Part shown: positions 15,639 through 24,716 of the stretch, piece by piece
Layout of the letters: every line of letters begins with the position of its first letter
Numbering within the stretch: position 1 is the stretch's first letter
Source: Metabacillus indicus LMG 22858
GTDB taxonomy: Bacteria; Bacillota; Bacilli; Bacillales; Bacillaceae
DNA length: 64,000 nucleotides
Direction: 5' to 3'
Assembly (NCBI RefSeq): GCF_000708755.2
Contig: NZ_JGVU02000002.1
Coordinates: forward strand, 744,001-808,000
Notes under the pieces: model-generated
Told to the model about the DNA's origin: nothing
The model's database searches: none
The model's input: only the letters and a program-made list of their open reading frames with translations
Made by a program: the position numbers and the translations under genes

Positions 15639-17132
15639 TCAAAAAAACGGATTTCCTTCCATCCCAATCCACAATCGCGTTTGTTCAATTTCCCCTGCAA
15701 GTGAAATAAGCAAGTCTTCTCTTCCTTTAGGCGCTATAAACTGAACTCCAAGCGGGAGTCCCTGTTTTGTCATATGAGTCGGCACACTCATTGCAGGCTG
15801 TCCCGTCAAATTGGCCAGCTGAGTAAACGGCGTGTACGTCAAGCTTTTCAGGAACATATCGTAGACAAATGGAAGATGCTCGTCCTTATGGCGTTCGCTG
15901 ATTTTCAGCAGCGTCTGAATTTCTTCTTCTGTTTGCATTAATTCTCCAATTTCCGGTGCGGCAAAGGCAGTGGCCGGTGTCAGATACAAGTCAAATGTCT
16001 CATGGAAAGCAGCCATTTGAGCCGCTGCGAAATCCCACTCTGCAAGACTCTTAGAAAATTCGGCCGCTGTTACAGAATGCCCGGCCGTACTCAGAACCCA
16101 GGTCACAATGTCCACATCATTCGCGGTAATCGGCCTCCCGAGCATCTTCTCAAGATCCAGGATCGTTGCCGACATTTCCCCATTGTTCATCGTATAATAA
16201 TTTTCCATGAGCCTGACTCCGTCTATGCCATTGCCGCGTTCCTCTACTTGGTGCCCATTGCCCTCAAGCCATTCGACCATGCGATGAACGGCCTCTTCTG
16301 CTTCGCTGCTTACTTTTGTGCCAACTGGAGACTGGGTCTGAAAAGCAATCCGCAGCGACTGTTTTAATCCTGATTTCAGGGTGTCCGTGTATTTGCCTTC
16401 AAAAAGCGGTGTATGAAATGCTGCTTCCGGCTGAATCACTTGCAGATGATCAAGCATCGCAGCACTGTCCCGCACTGATTTTGTCAGGACAAAATCAATG
16501 GATGCCCCGTGCCATTGCCTGCCCACACTTGGCCCGACAGGAGTTCTTCCTCTTGTAGGTTTTAATCCGAAAAGGCCGGTAAAAGAGGCCGGGATCCGGA
16601 TGGAGCCTCCTCCGTCGCTTGCACCGGCTATCGGCACCATTCCTGATGCCACAGCGGCTGCTGAACCGCCGCTTGAACCGCCGGCTGAAAACTTTGTGTT
16701 CCAAGGATTTTTAGTTGCACCGTGCAGTTCTGGTTCCGTAATATTTCTCAAGCCGAATTCCGGTGTGTTTGTGTGGCCGATGAAAGTAAAACCTGCTTTT
16801 CTTAACCGCGCGACAAAATGGGAATCTCTTTTCGCTGTATGGTTTGTAAGAAGTTTTGAACCCGCAGTCAGAGGTTCTCCTTCAATTGCCTGTGAAATAT
16901 CTTTCAGCAGCATTGGTACACCCGCAAAAGGCTGGGAACCATCCAGCTTCAGCTTCTTTATTTCCGCTTCTGTCTTTTCCTGCCTTGTTCTGACCACACC
17001 GTTTACTAGAGGATTGACATTTTCGATCTGTTTAAAAGCAGCAGCGGCCAGTTCTTCCGGGGAAACCTCTCTTTTTTTGACCAGTTCAGCAAGGCCGGTT
17101 GCATCGCAGGATGCGTATGTATGCAAATCCAT
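15639..17132 (-). CDS. Amidase-signature family amidase
   Basis: About 497 aa. The Ser-cis-Ser-Lys triad motifs are clear: VPMLLKDI carries the Lys, and GGSSGGSAAAVASGMVPIAG and SDGGGSIRIPASFTGLFGLK carry the two Ser residues. The chain is close to GatA in length, but there are no gatB or gatC neighbours, so it is probably a stand-alone amidase rather than the tRNA amidotransferase. ATG 17132 leaves 12 bases to AGGAG. ATG 17144 abuts that site and is less likely. It probably acts in the cytosol; the substrate is unknown. Confidence 0.88.
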   Translation of the reverse strand: MDLHTYASCDATGLAELVKKREVSPEELAAAAFKQIENVNPLVNGVVRTRQEKTEAEIKKLKLDGSQPFAGVPMLLKDISQAIEGEPLTAGSKLLTNHTAKRDSHFVARLRKAGFTFIGHTNTPEFGLRNITEPELHGATKNPWNTKFSAGGSSGGSAAAVASGMVPIAGASDGGGSIRIPASFTGLFGLKPTRGRTPVGPSVGRQWHGASIDFVLTKSVRDSAAMLDHLQVIQPEAAFHTPLFEGKYTDTLKSGLKQSLRIAFQTQSPVGTKVSSEAEEAVHRMVEWLEGNGHQVEERGNGIDGVRLMENYYTMNNGEMSATILDLEKMLGRPITANDVDIVTWVLSTAGHSVTAAEFSKSLAEWDFAAAQMAAFHETFDLYLTPATAFAAPEIGELMQTEEEIQTLLKISERHKDEHLPFVYDMFLKSLTYTPFTQLANLTGQPAMSVPTHMTKQGLPLGVQFIAPKGREDLLISLAGEIEQTRLWIGMEGNPFF

Positions 17133-17163
17133 CGTTTTTTTCATCTCCTGTCATTTTTATTTG

Positions 17164-17607
17164 TCATAGCATTCCAGTCAGCTCTTCTGACTCATTACCT
17201 TTAAATTCAACATAAAAAGGCTGCATTTCTTCGTTTAAGCAATATTCGATTCTCTGTCTGAAATTTTTCCAGGTGACCATTTCAAGTGCTATCTCAATCG
17301 GGAAATACCCTACTTCTAAACTCTCAGGACTTGTCTCGGGCTTTCCTCCAACCGGCTTTCCCTTAAAAAGTGTATTGCAGATTGAGCGGTCAACATTTTG
17401 AAAAATCCCGCAGAATTTCGTTACCTCAATGATAATTCCCGATTCCTCATGCGTTTCTCTGATGGCCGCTTCTTTCAGTGATTCCCCTTCTTCTACCTGT
17501 CCTCCGGGAATTTCCCATCCTCTTTTTGGTCCTTTTATCAGTAAGATTTCTCCCTGTTCATTTAGTACGATGGTCGCTGCGGAAACAATATGTTTTGGCG
17601 GCTGCAT
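17164..17607 (-). CDS. Nudix hydrolase
   Basis: A 147-aa Nudix protein. The Nudix box starts at GGQVEEGESLKEAAIRETHE and continues ESGI, matching GX5EX7REUXEEXGU. The start ATG 17607 (MQPPKHIV) has GAGGGGG eight bases upstream; the upstream in-frame start includes that site. The typical substrate is a nucleoside diphosphate linked to another group, which cannot be told here. It is upstream of the amidase gene with a 31-bp gap. Confidence 0.9.
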   Translation of the reverse strand: MQPPKHIVSAATIVLNEQGEILLIKGPKRGWEIPGGQVEEGESLKEAAIRETHEESGIIIEVTKFCGIFQNVDRSICNTLFKGKPVGGKPETSPESLEVGYFPIEIALEMVTWKNFRQRIEYCLNEEMQPFYVEFKGNESEELTGML

Positions 17608-17735
17608 GACCGGTTCCCCCTCTATTATCATTTTTTCTTCTTCCAGAATTTTAACATGAATATCCAGTTTTGATTACATCGTGATAAAACTTTGAGTATT
17701 AAAAAAAACGGAAGACAGCACCATTATTACCATTT

Positions 17736-17771
17736 CAAAAAAACCAGATGCTGCATTTGCAGCAATCTGGT
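17736..17771 (-). terminator. Terminator of the amino-acid ABC transporter genes
   Basis: ACCAGATTGCTGC-AAAT-GCAGCATCTGGT, with one bulged base, followed by T7 on the minus strand. It ends the permease transcript, so no ATPase gene follows in the operon. Confidence 0.88.
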
Positions 17772-17777
17772 TTCTGA

Positions 17778-18455
17778 TTAAAGCAGGTATTCATATCTTC
17801 TCTCAAGATAATTTTGAAAAAGAGTAAGCAGGGAGCAAATCCCCCAGTAGATGAATGCGACGAGAATATACATCGTCATATAGTCCAGCTCTCTTCCTCC
17901 AACGATTTTTGCCTGCTGGAACAGCTCAGGCACTGTAATCATTGCTGCTAAAGAGGAGGCTTTTGTTAAGTCGAGCAGTACATTCGACAGCGGCGGAAGC
18001 GCTATTCTAAAGGCTTGAGGAAGAATGATTCCTCTCATTGTCTGCCAGTACGACATTCCAAGCGAACTTGCTGCCTCCCACTGCCCCTTGTCAACAGATG
18101 CGAGTGCAGAGCGGTTGATTTCAGCCATATAGGCAGCACTGTTCAGACTGAAGCCAATCAGTGCTGCGGTTACCGCTGTAAACTCAATTCCGATGATCGG
18201 AAAACCGAAATACAAGATAAACAGAATCACCAGAATAGGAACGCCGCGCATAAATGAAATGTAGATTCTCGCAGGCCAGCTGAATACAGGAGATTTGGAC
18301 GTTCTTCCTAAAGCAAGGAAGAAACCTAGCACCAAACCAATGCCCATGCTCACAAGCGAGATAAGCAGAGTGTTCCAGATTCCTTTCAATACAAAAGGAA
18401 AGGATTTGACGGCAAGCTCCCAGTCAAAGAGGTATTCCCATTGAATCGCATCCAT
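17778..18455 (-). CDS. Polar amino-acid ABC transporter permease
   Basis: A 225-aa permease of the HisM/TcyB type with about five transmembrane segments. The EAA-like loop is EAASSLGMSYWQTMRGIILP. The start ATG 18455 (MDAIQ) has AGGTG six bases before it. It is directly downstream of a solute-binding lipoprotein. It could carry cystine or another polar amino acid. No ATP-binding subunit gene is adjacent, so it must share an ATPase made elsewhere, or the operon has lost one. Confidence 0.88.
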   Translation of the reverse strand: MDAIQWEYLFDWELAVKSFPFVLKGIWNTLLISLVSMGIGLVLGFFLALGRTSKSPVFSWPARIYISFMRGVPILVILFILYFGFPIIGIEFTAVTAALIGFSLNSAAYMAEINRSALASVDKGQWEAASSLGMSYWQTMRGIILPQAFRIALPPLSNVLLDLTKASSLAAMITVPELFQQAKIVGGRELDYMTMYILVAFIYWGICSLLTLFQNYLERRYEYLL

Positions 18456-18470
18456 TGCCGTCACCTGCCG

Positions 18471-19319
18471 CTACTTAAAATCAGCATCTGTTTCTTTTGA
18501 AACATCTGCCCCGTCAAAGAATTGCTTCGAGATTTTGGCAATCGTTCCGTCTTTAAGCATTTCGTTCAGTACAGTATCAATCTCTTTTTTCAGCTTGGCA
18601 CTGTCTTTTTTCATAATGATGCCCTGGCTGACTGGATTGAATTTGATATCAGGATGAATGGTAATGTTCAAATCCGGAAAAGCGGCAACAGCCAAGCGCT
18701 GCAGATAATAATCATTTAAAATGACATCCGTTCTTCCAGTTGACACGTCACGCAAGTACTGATCATTTGTTGCATTGTCGTAAATGACTTCTTCAGCTCC
18801 GTACTCGCGGGCTACAGCCATATAAGTCGTTGTTGCTTCTCCTGCTGCTTTTTTCCCTTTCAGGTCTTCAAGTGATTTTATGCCCGAAAGATCATCTTTC
18901 CGCACCATAGCTGTCCCGTAAGAGTGTTTATAAGGCACGGAAAAGTCGAACTTTTCTTTCCGCTCATCAGTCATCGTAATATCATTTGCAGCAAGATCAA
19001 CTTTGCCGCTTTGAACAGACGTCAGCATACCGTCAAACGCCATTTCTGAAAATTCAGCTTCAAGATCCATGCGTTTCGCCATTTCTTTGACCACTTCCAC
19101 TTCAAATCCAGTCAGCTCATTTGTTTCTGAATCATGATAGGAAGCAGGATATAGCGTGCCGGAAGTTGCTACTTTCAGCTTGCCTTCTTCTTTAATTGTG
19201 TCCCAGGCTGTTTTTTCTTCCTGTTTTTCCTGAGAACTGCTGCAGCCTGCAAGCATAAATGCGAATGCCATTATTGCGAAAATGACACCTGTTTTATTTA
19301 GTGAAAAAATATTCTTCAT
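18471..19319 (-). CDS. Amino-acid ABC transporter substrate-binding lipoprotein
   Basis: Extracellular solute-binding protein family 3, about 282 aa. It has a lipoprotein signal MKNIFSL...FMLAGCSSS with Cys in the lipobox. Typical segments are LKVATSGTLYPAS, GFEVEVVKEMAKRMDLEAEF, and SGKVDLAANDITMTDERKEK. The start ATG 19319 has AAAGGTGG seven bases upstream; an extension to 19379 lacks any signal-peptide logic. Paired with the permease just downstream. Ligand unproven; TcyA-like proteins bind cystine. Confidence 0.9.
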   Translation of the reverse strand: MKNIFSLNKTGVIFAIMAFAFMLAGCSSSQEKQEEKTAWDTIKEEGKLKVATSGTLYPASYHDSETNELTGFEVEVVKEMAKRMDLEAEFSEMAFDGMLTSVQSGKVDLAANDITMTDERKEKFDFSVPYKHSYGTAMVRKDDLSGIKSLEDLKGKKAAGEATTTYMAVAREYGAEEVIYDNATNDQYLRDVSTGRTDVILNDYYLQRLAVAAFPDLNITIHPDIKFNPVSQGIIMKKDSAKLKKEIDTVLNEMLKDGTIAKISKQFFDGADVSKETDADFK

Positions 19320-19396
19320 GCAAATCCACCTTTTTTCTATAATCCTATAAAAGATAGCATTACAGGATGAAATTCGCAATATTTATGATTGAACCT

Positions 19397-19648
19397 CTAC
19401 CTCTTCACAGTCCGTTCAAGGGCGTACAGATCTTCCTCCATGGACTGCATTCTCTGTTCGACCAGATTTTTCGCGTCTTTTACAGCCTGGTTATAAAAAT
19501 GGGGACCGATGGATTCTTTAATGAATTCAAGCAGGTTTTCAGCTGCAAGTTCTCCAATTTCATCTCCATTTTCCTGATAATAATAGCGCTGAATATCTTC
19601 AATCATCATCATCTTCTGTTCTTTCGTAAATTGAATAAACACGTTCAT
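19397..19648 (-). CDS. DUF2164 family protein
   Basis: An 83-aa protein with the DUF2164 pattern: an N-terminal FTKEQKMMMIEDIQRYYYQE, then GDEIGELAAENLLEFIKESI, then YNQAVKDAKNLVEQRM. It is predicted all-helical and cytosolic, with unknown function. The start ATG has AGGAAAGG four bases upstream. It stands alone between the ABC transporter and a conserved hypothetical gene. Confidence 0.85.
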   Translation of the reverse strand: MNVFIQFTKEQKMMMIEDIQRYYYQENGDEIGELAAENLLEFIKESIGPHFYNQAVKDAKNLVEQRMQSMEEDLYALERTVKR

Positions 19649-19726
19649 CAGCCTTTCCTGTTATAGATTCAAGCCTGAGGATATCAGAAAATAAAACAGA
19701 TTGTCAGACTGTATTTTTCAAACATT

Positions 19727-20077
19727 TTATGTACAAGGAAGGATTTCTTCGATGACAGACTCTCCCTCTGTCCGCTCCTCATCCGTCCACTGCCATTTTT
19801 CAAAAAGGCGGATTCTCCCGTCAGCAAGCTTTTCAGGTTCAGAGCAGCAGCGGCCTCCCCTGATCTGATTCTTATCATTTATATGATGATAGCTGAATTC
19901 GAGGGATCCGTCTTCCTTTACCAGCCCCATCAGCGACCCTTTCAGGATTTCTCCTCCCTCATATGATCCTGAGAGAATGTTTCCTTCCTGCTTGTAAATA
20001 AAAATCGTCTTTGAAGAAACTTCCCCATTTTCAGAATTTGATACAGCAGCAAAACGGCGGTTATCATAATTTATCAT
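19727..20077 (-). CDS. Conserved hypothetical beta-rich protein (often labelled N-acetylglutamate synthase-like)
   Basis: A 116-aa protein of repeated beta hairpins with conserved-looking stretches [37 protein letters not shown] and [20 protein letters not shown]. Bacillus relatives are often annotated n-acetylglutamate synthase, but there is no GNAT or kinase fold here and I would not transfer that function. The start ATG 20077 (MINYDN) has AAAGG nine bases upstream. Confidence 0.75.
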   Translation of the reverse strand: MINYDNRRFAAVSNSENGEVSSKTIFIYKQEGNILSGSYEGGEILKGSLMGLVKEDGSLEFSYHHINDKNQIRGGRCCSEPEKLADGRIRLFEKWQWTDEERTEGESVIEEILPCT

Positions 20078-20191
20078 GAGCAGCATCCTTTCAGCATGTT
20101 TTTGCTATCGTATCATATTTCTTTCGTATTAACTGAATTTTCCGTCTGGATATTTGTATAATAGAGGCACACGATTTAATAGGAGGAAGCT

Positions 20192-21157
20192 ATGAAAGAA
20201 ATTGGTACGGGCATCATTGCCTCCATGTTTTTTGCTGTAACATTTATCTTAAACCGGTCAATGGAGCTTGCAGGCGGCAGCTGGCTCTGGAGTTCGTCGC
20301 TCAGGTTTTTATTTATGATTCCGTTTTTGGTTCTCATCGTTGCTCTTCGAAAAAACAGCAGACAGCTCTTCTCTGAAATGAAGGATCAACCCTCTAAGTG
20401 GGTTCTTTGGAGCTTCACAGGGTTTGTGCTTTTTTATGCGCCCATCACATTTGCGGCTGCATACGGGCCCGGCTGGCTTGTAGCGGGTACATGGCAACTG
20501 ACCATTGTTGCCGGAACATTGCTTGCCCCGCTTTTTTATGAAAGTTCAGAAGGCGTGAAAAACAGGAGGAAAATCCCTCTGCCTGCCCTGCTCTTTTCTG
20601 TTATCATTTTTTCGGGAGTCGTTCTCATTCAAATGAAGCATGCATCGGGAGCTGGAAGCTGGGCCCTTTTGGCGGGTGTTCTTCCGGTTGCAGCTGCAGC
20701 GCTTGCTTATCCGCTCGGGAACAGGAAGATGATGGAGGTTTGCGGGGGAAGGCTTGATACTTTTCAAAGAGTGCTCGGCATGACACTTGCAAGCACTCCA
20801 TTTTGGATCATTTTGGCGGTATGCGGGTATGTTTTCACAGGCCCTCCTTCATCCGGTCAGGTCGTACAATCCTTTATCGTGGCCGTCAGTTCAGGTGTAA
20901 TAGCCACGACGCTTTTTTTCATTGCAACAGACAGATCACGTCATGATGAGGGCAAGCTTGCATCTGTTGAAGCTACTCAATCAACCCAGGTCCTTTTCGT
21001 CCTTGCAGGGGAAATGATTCTTTTTTCAAGCCCTTTTCCCGGAGGCATTACCCTCGCCGGAATCGGACTAATTATCGCCGGAATGTTTATGCACAGTTAT
21101 TTCAATGAAGGCCGTTTAAAAAGAATCTCCTATTCACGTGCAGCTAAAAACCTTTAG
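20192..21157 (+). CDS. Multidrug-resistance efflux / DMT-superfamily transporter
   Basis: A 321-aa integral membrane protein with about ten transmembrane helices, like the EmrE-related DMT family (an internally duplicated permease). The N-terminus has FAVTFILNRSMELAGGSW, and the middle has a GSWALLAGVLPVAAAALAYP repeat half. AGGAGG precedes the ATG by six bases. A terminator follows. The exported substrate is unknown. Confidence 0.85.
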   Translation: MKEIGTGIIASMFFAVTFILNRSMELAGGSWLWSSSLRFLFMIPFLVLIVALRKNSRQLFSEMKDQPSKWVLWSFTGFVLFYAPITFAAAYGPGWLVAGTWQLTIVAGTLLAPLFYESSEGVKNRRKIPLPALLFSVIIFSGVVLIQMKHASGAGSWALLAGVLPVAAAALAYPLGNRKMMEVCGGRLDTFQRVLGMTLASTPFWIILAVCGYVFTGPPSSGQVVQSFIVAVSSGVIATTLFFIATDRSRHDEGKLASVEATQSTQVLFVLAGEMILFSSPFPGGITLAGIGLIIAGMFMHSYFNEGRLKRISYSRAAKNL

Positions 21158-21177
21158 TTGAAGAAAAATCAGCCTTG

Positions 21178-21202
21178 CACCGCTTTTTGCGGTGTTTTTT
21201 TG
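21178..21202 (+). terminator. Terminator after the DMT transporter gene
   Basis: GCACCGC-TTTTT-GCGGTGT followed by T7. Confidence 0.85.
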
Positions 21203-21204
21203 AC

Positions 21205-21519
21205 TCAGTAAACAAAATAATAAATGGGAAAATAACTAATAAAAAACAGAAGAGAACCTACTAAGAATGGGCTGACAATCAAGTAACTTTCCTCGCGCCT
21301 GGGCTGGTAGCTTCCTGCCATCGCCGAGAAAACAGAGAACTCAGCGTTATTGGATAGAAATCCACCCGAAGAGCTTATGATGAAAGCAATTAACAGAAAT
21401 ATGAAGGAGCCAAAAAACATGGTTTCAGGAAAAGCCGTGTTCCATATAAAGATTGTTCCGGTTATTAATAAAGACTCAATGATCACTGTCAACAGAACAA
21501 AAAACAGGTATTTTTTCAT
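21205..21519 (-). CDS. Small membrane protein of unknown function
   Basis: About 104 aa with three to four hydrophobic segments: YLFFVLLTVIIESLLITGTI, MFFGSFIFLLIAFIISSSGG and FLVGSLLFFISYFPIYYFVY. The start ATG 21519 (MKKYLF) has GGGGTGC seven bases upstream; a longer frame to 21579 adds a non-membrane tail. It resembles DUF-type Bacillus membrane proteins but I cannot assign a family. It is 60 bp behind the serine hydrolase gene and may be co-transcribed with it. Confidence 0.65.
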   Translation of the reverse strand: MKKYLFFVLLTVIIESLLITGTIFIWNTAFPETMFFGSFIFLLIAFIISSSGGFLSNNAEFSVFSAMAGSYQPRREESYLIVSPFLVGSLLFFISYFPIYYFVY

Positions 21520-21583
21520 TTTGCACCCCGCAGTCTTTGAATGACCATATATACGAAGCGGCTCCATTAAAAGTTTCATTTTT

Positions 21584-22627
21584 CTAAAAATTTACAACCC
21601 ACTCCCTGTAGATCTCTCCGATTATCCCTTCCAGCTGATGTACACCGGTATCCGTATTTGTCATAATCACTAAACCCTTTTCTAAAAACGGGTATGCCAC
21701 CAGCATACATTGAAAACCGGCTCCCCAGCCTAAAGATGAGATTTCAATCCCTTTTTGGTTATGATCAAGAAAAACACCCAGCCCGCTCCATTCCTTGCAT
21801 CCCTGGGATTCAATCACTTCCATTGCTTTTTCTGCAGAAAGCTTGAGGCTGCTTTCACCTTTAATGGCATTCATTAGTTCTATCACTAATAGAGCTAAAT
21901 CTGCCGGTGTTGTCCAAAGTCCCGAAGCTGCAGGAAAAGGATATACAGGATATTTTCGTTTAACAAGATCACCGCTTTTGCTGTGACCGCATGAGAAATT
22001 CCTTTTTTCTAAAGATGATGCCGGTAAATCAAACGTGCTGTCCGACATATTTAAAGGATGGAAAATATGATCATGTACCAGCTTTGTGAAAGGTATCCCG
22101 GCAGCGTCCTCTATTACGAGCTGTATGATACTGTAACCTGCGTCCGAATAGCGGAATTCGCTCCAAGGTTCATATTTCAGTTCAATTGGAGCTTTGCAAT
22201 AGGGAGTCATACCTGCTAATAGCTCTGCTGTCTCAGGGCTGTCTGTCATCGAAATCCTTTCGGTAAAACTATCTGGAGGATCAAGCACGCCAGACTGATG
22301 ACAAAGCAAATTTCTTACCGTCACTTTTTTCTTATTGTTAAACTCATGATCAGGTACCTTCCATGAAGTTAGTTTTTCATTAACATCCTCATCTAAATCA
22401 AGTATGCCTTGATCGGCCAGTATCATCACAAGCATTGACGCTACAAATTTACTGATTGAACACGCACTGAAAATCGTATTCCGTTTGACCATTTTATCCG
22501 TTCCGGCTTCAAGCAGACCGAAACATTCAGCGCTGCATATCCGGCCTTGATCAATTGATGCCAGGCTTAATCCCGTTATCTGAAAATCGACCATACTTTT
22601 TTGAATGTTGACGCTTAGCGGTTTCAC
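21584..22627 (-). CDS. Beta-lactamase-related serine hydrolase
   Basis: A 347-aa penicillin-binding/AmpC-fold enzyme. The SxxK motif is in SACSISKFVASML (Ser-Ile-Ser-Lys), and the second motif is YSDAGYSI (Tyr-Ser-Asp). There is no signal peptide, so a cytosolic esterase, peptidase or transpeptidase-like hydrolase is more likely than a true beta-lactamase. The start is GTG with GGGGGG 6 bases upstream. Confidence 0.85.
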   Translation of the reverse strand: MKPLSVNIQKSMVDFQITGLSLASIDQGRICSAECFGLLEAGTDKMVKRNTIFSACSISKFVASMLVMILADQGILDLDEDVNEKLTSWKVPDHEFNNKKKVTVRNLLCHQSGVLDPPDSFTERISMTDSPETAELLAGMTPYCKAPIELKYEPWSEFRYSDAGYSIIQLVIEDAAGIPFTKLVHDHIFHPLNMSDSTFDLPASSLEKRNFSCGHSKSGDLVKRKYPVYPFPAASGLWTTPADLALLVIELMNAIKGESSLKLSAEKAMEVIESQGCKEWSGLGVFLDHNQKGIEISSLGWGAGFQCMLVAYPFLEKGLVIMTNTDTGVHQLEGIIGEIYREWVVNF

Positions 22628-22771
22628 ACTAATCCCCCCATATACAAAGTACCTTTATAAAATATTTCTTTACTGTGATATAAAATGTTTATTACGTGCC
22701 GGAAAGACATATAAGAGATACCGAACTAACAGCAGGCACCTCCTTTAGATGGAGATGCCCTTTCTTGACCC

Positions 22772-24214
22772 TTATTGATCCGTAAGCTTTACATACCCAA
22801 CCTCTTCAACAAGTTCCTGTCCCTCGGGCCCCTGCATCCATTGAAGGAATGGCTCAATCTGTTTGTTCTGATTGGATTTAAGCGTAATGGCATAGAGGGA
22901 TGCAGTAAACGGATAAGTTTCATTGCTGATGTTTTCAGGATCAGGCTTGATCCCGTTTACCCCAAGCAGCTTAATGTCTCCATTTTTCCTCATTCCTGTC
23001 GCAAAATAACGGAAGGAAAAGCCAATGGCGTTTTCAACATTTCGGTAATCTGCCACTTGTTCGATAATTCCCCCCATCCCCTGCACCACTTCTTCTTTCA
23101 GCGGTTTTTGAATGGGAGTGTCCCCCATAATTTTCTCAAGCAGCGTTTGGCTTCCTGAATTTTTCGGGCGCTGAAAGGGCATGATTTCTTCCTCTTTCCC
23201 TCCTGCGTCTTCCCAATTTTTGATTTCACCGGAGTAAATTTTCTGGATTTGTTCAACATCCAGGTTTTCAACCGGATTATCCGGATGAACAAAGAATACA
23301 AATGCTTCTTTTCCAATTGGGGTCATGACAAGCTCTTTGCCGGCTTTTTCAGCCATCATCTGCTGTTCCTTTGAGGGTTCAGCACCAAAGTATATATCTG
23401 CCTCACCCGAAAGCAAACGTTCATAGGCATAGATTGTATTTGTGAAACTCACGACCTCTTTTTCAGATGTCATGACATTGCTGACATTTTTGTAGACCGA
23501 GTTGGCAAAAGCAGAATAAACCGGATAAGCAGCTTCTGCTCCGTCAAGGACTGGCATTTCATCTGAGTTCTCAATGATGAACGTTGACCGGTCTTTTAAA
23601 GTCGGCAGCTTGTGATTAGGGTTGGTTACTTCATATGGCGTCAAATCTGTACTGGAATAGCCTCCTCCGTGTTCATACCCGTAGGTAGGAAGCACGTTTT
23701 TGCTTCTTTCAGCATGTATGTAGGTGCCTGCACTTAAGCTGATGCCAATGATGGCTAATAGAGTCACAGCTTTTTTTGCAGCAGGTAACAAACCGGTTCG
23801 ATTTTTCAGCATTAAAATCGTACATGTGATGCTGAATGCTCCTCCATATGCAATTGGAGCCCAAAAAAGGGTTTTCAGTTCACCGGCAAAAGCTGACATG
23901 AAAAATCCCGGTGCATACGGCAAGTGCAAAATCCCATAGACTACCCAGCTGTCGTGACCGTAAAACCCTCCGCTGATCCACATAAAGATTGCCCAAAGCA
24001 ACGCTGTATAAGCAAGCGGAACAAAGGCTAGAAATTCTTGTCCCTGAACTCGATGTTTAAACCACCTGTACCCAAAGACGAGTCCTCCAATAGAAAAAAC
24101 AGCGATGGACGAATATAGAATGAAGTGAACACCCGCCATCATAGAAATGACCACCAGCAGTGATAAACTGAATGGGATAAGCCCAAAATACATAAACAGC
24201 TTTACAGCTTTCAA
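22772..24214 (-). CDS. Membrane-anchored PstS-like substrate-binding protein
   Basis: A 480-aa fusion. Residues 1-165 hold about five transmembrane helices. The remaining ~300 residues form a periplasmic-binding domain of the phosphate (PBP-like/PstS) type. It shows DIYFGAEPSKEQQMMAEKAG, IQKIYSGEIKNWEDAGGKEE, FQRPKNSGSQTLLEKIMGD and NAIGFSFRYF. The start is TTG after GGTGAGGAG. No Pst permease or ATPase genes are near, so it may be a sensor or scavenging protein rather than a classic transporter part. It lies downstream of an XRE regulator, with a dyad in the gap. Confidence 0.85.
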   Translation of the reverse strand: MKAVKLFMYFGLIPFSLSLLVVISMMAGVHFILYSSIAVFSIGGLVFGYRWFKHRVQGQEFLAFVPLAYTALLWAIFMWISGGFYGHDSWVVYGILHLPYAPGFFMSAFAGELKTLFWAPIAYGGAFSITCTILMLKNRTGLLPAAKKAVTLLAIIGISLSAGTYIHAERSKNVLPTYGYEHGGGYSSTDLTPYEVTNPNHKLPTLKDRSTFIIENSDEMPVLDGAEAAYPVYSAFANSVYKNVSNVMTSEKEVVSFTNTIYAYERLLSGEADIYFGAEPSKEQQMMAEKAGKELVMTPIGKEAFVFFVHPDNPVENLDVEQIQKIYSGEIKNWEDAGGKEEEIMPFQRPKNSGSQTLLEKIMGDTPIQKPLKEEVVQGMGGIIEQVADYRNVENAIGFSFRYFATGMRKNGDIKLLGVNGIKPDPENISNETYPFTASLYAITLKSNQNKQIEPFLQWMQGPEGQELVEEVGYVKLTDQ

Positions 24215-24242
24215 ATCTTCTTCTCCTCACCTTCCTTTTGTT

Positions 24243-24258
24243 AGTGTAATTTTACACT
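24243..24258. promoter_or_regulatory. Palindrome between the XRE and PstS-like genes
   Basis: AGTGTAA-TT-TTACACT is a perfect 7-bp dyad, 29 bp upstream of the PstS-like start. Its half-site TTAGTGTA recurs at 24593-24600 and, inverted, at 24654-24661, upstream of the XRE gene and the lipoprotein gene. It is a plausible operator of the XRE protein. Confidence 0.45.
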
Positions 24259-24333
24259 TTAATCCTAATTTTTACAATATATTTTTTCGGAATTTAAAAA
24301 TGCCCTTCATTTAGAAGGACACCGTCATAGATT

Positions 24334-24555
24334 TCAGCTCTGTTTTCTTGCCAGTTCTTCTTTACTGATTAATTCCGAAGCCGGCACATCCAGCACTGTT
24401 GAGAGTTTTAAGATGGTTTGCGTATCAGGGATTTTTTCTCCTGCTTCATACTTTTCAATGGTCTGACGCCCAAGTCTCGCTTTAAAAGCTAGCTCCTCCT
24501 GGCTCATATTCTTCTGTTCGCGGTAATGCTTTAATTGCTGGTGAAAAGCAGCCAT
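24334..24555 (-). CDS. XRE-family helix-turn-helix regulator
   Basis: A 73-aa single-domain regulator. The Cro/C1 HTH is LKHYREQKNMSQEELAFKAR followed by RQTIEKYEAGEKIPD. The start ATG 24555 (MAAFHQQ) has GGGAGGA seven bases before it. It is small enough to be only the DNA-binding domain. It is divergent from an acidic lipoprotein gene and upstream of the PstS-like gene, and probably controls this three-gene neighbourhood. Confidence 0.88.
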   Translation of the reverse strand: MAAFHQQLKHYREQKNMSQEELAFKARLGRQTIEKYEAGEKIPDTQTILKLSTVLDVPASELISKEELARKQS

Positions 24556-24716
24556 CATCCATTCCTCCCTAAAATCATCCAATTTTATACTTTTAGTGTA
24601 TCACTGCTGCAGCCATTTGCACCATTGTAAACGTGAACATTATGTTACTAAAATACACTAATATTCTTCTCCTGTGCGGGCAACCTAAAAGGGAAAAACA
24701 ATACAGGAGGTTTACG

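Noticed and set aside
16498-17169. Long open frame (223 codons) antisense to the amidase gene
   Set aside because: It mirrors the coding strand of a clear amidase gene. No family motif and no ribosome site.
19727-20077. N-acetylglutamate synthase function
   Set aside because: That label is common in databases for this family, but no acetyltransferase or kinase motif is visible here.
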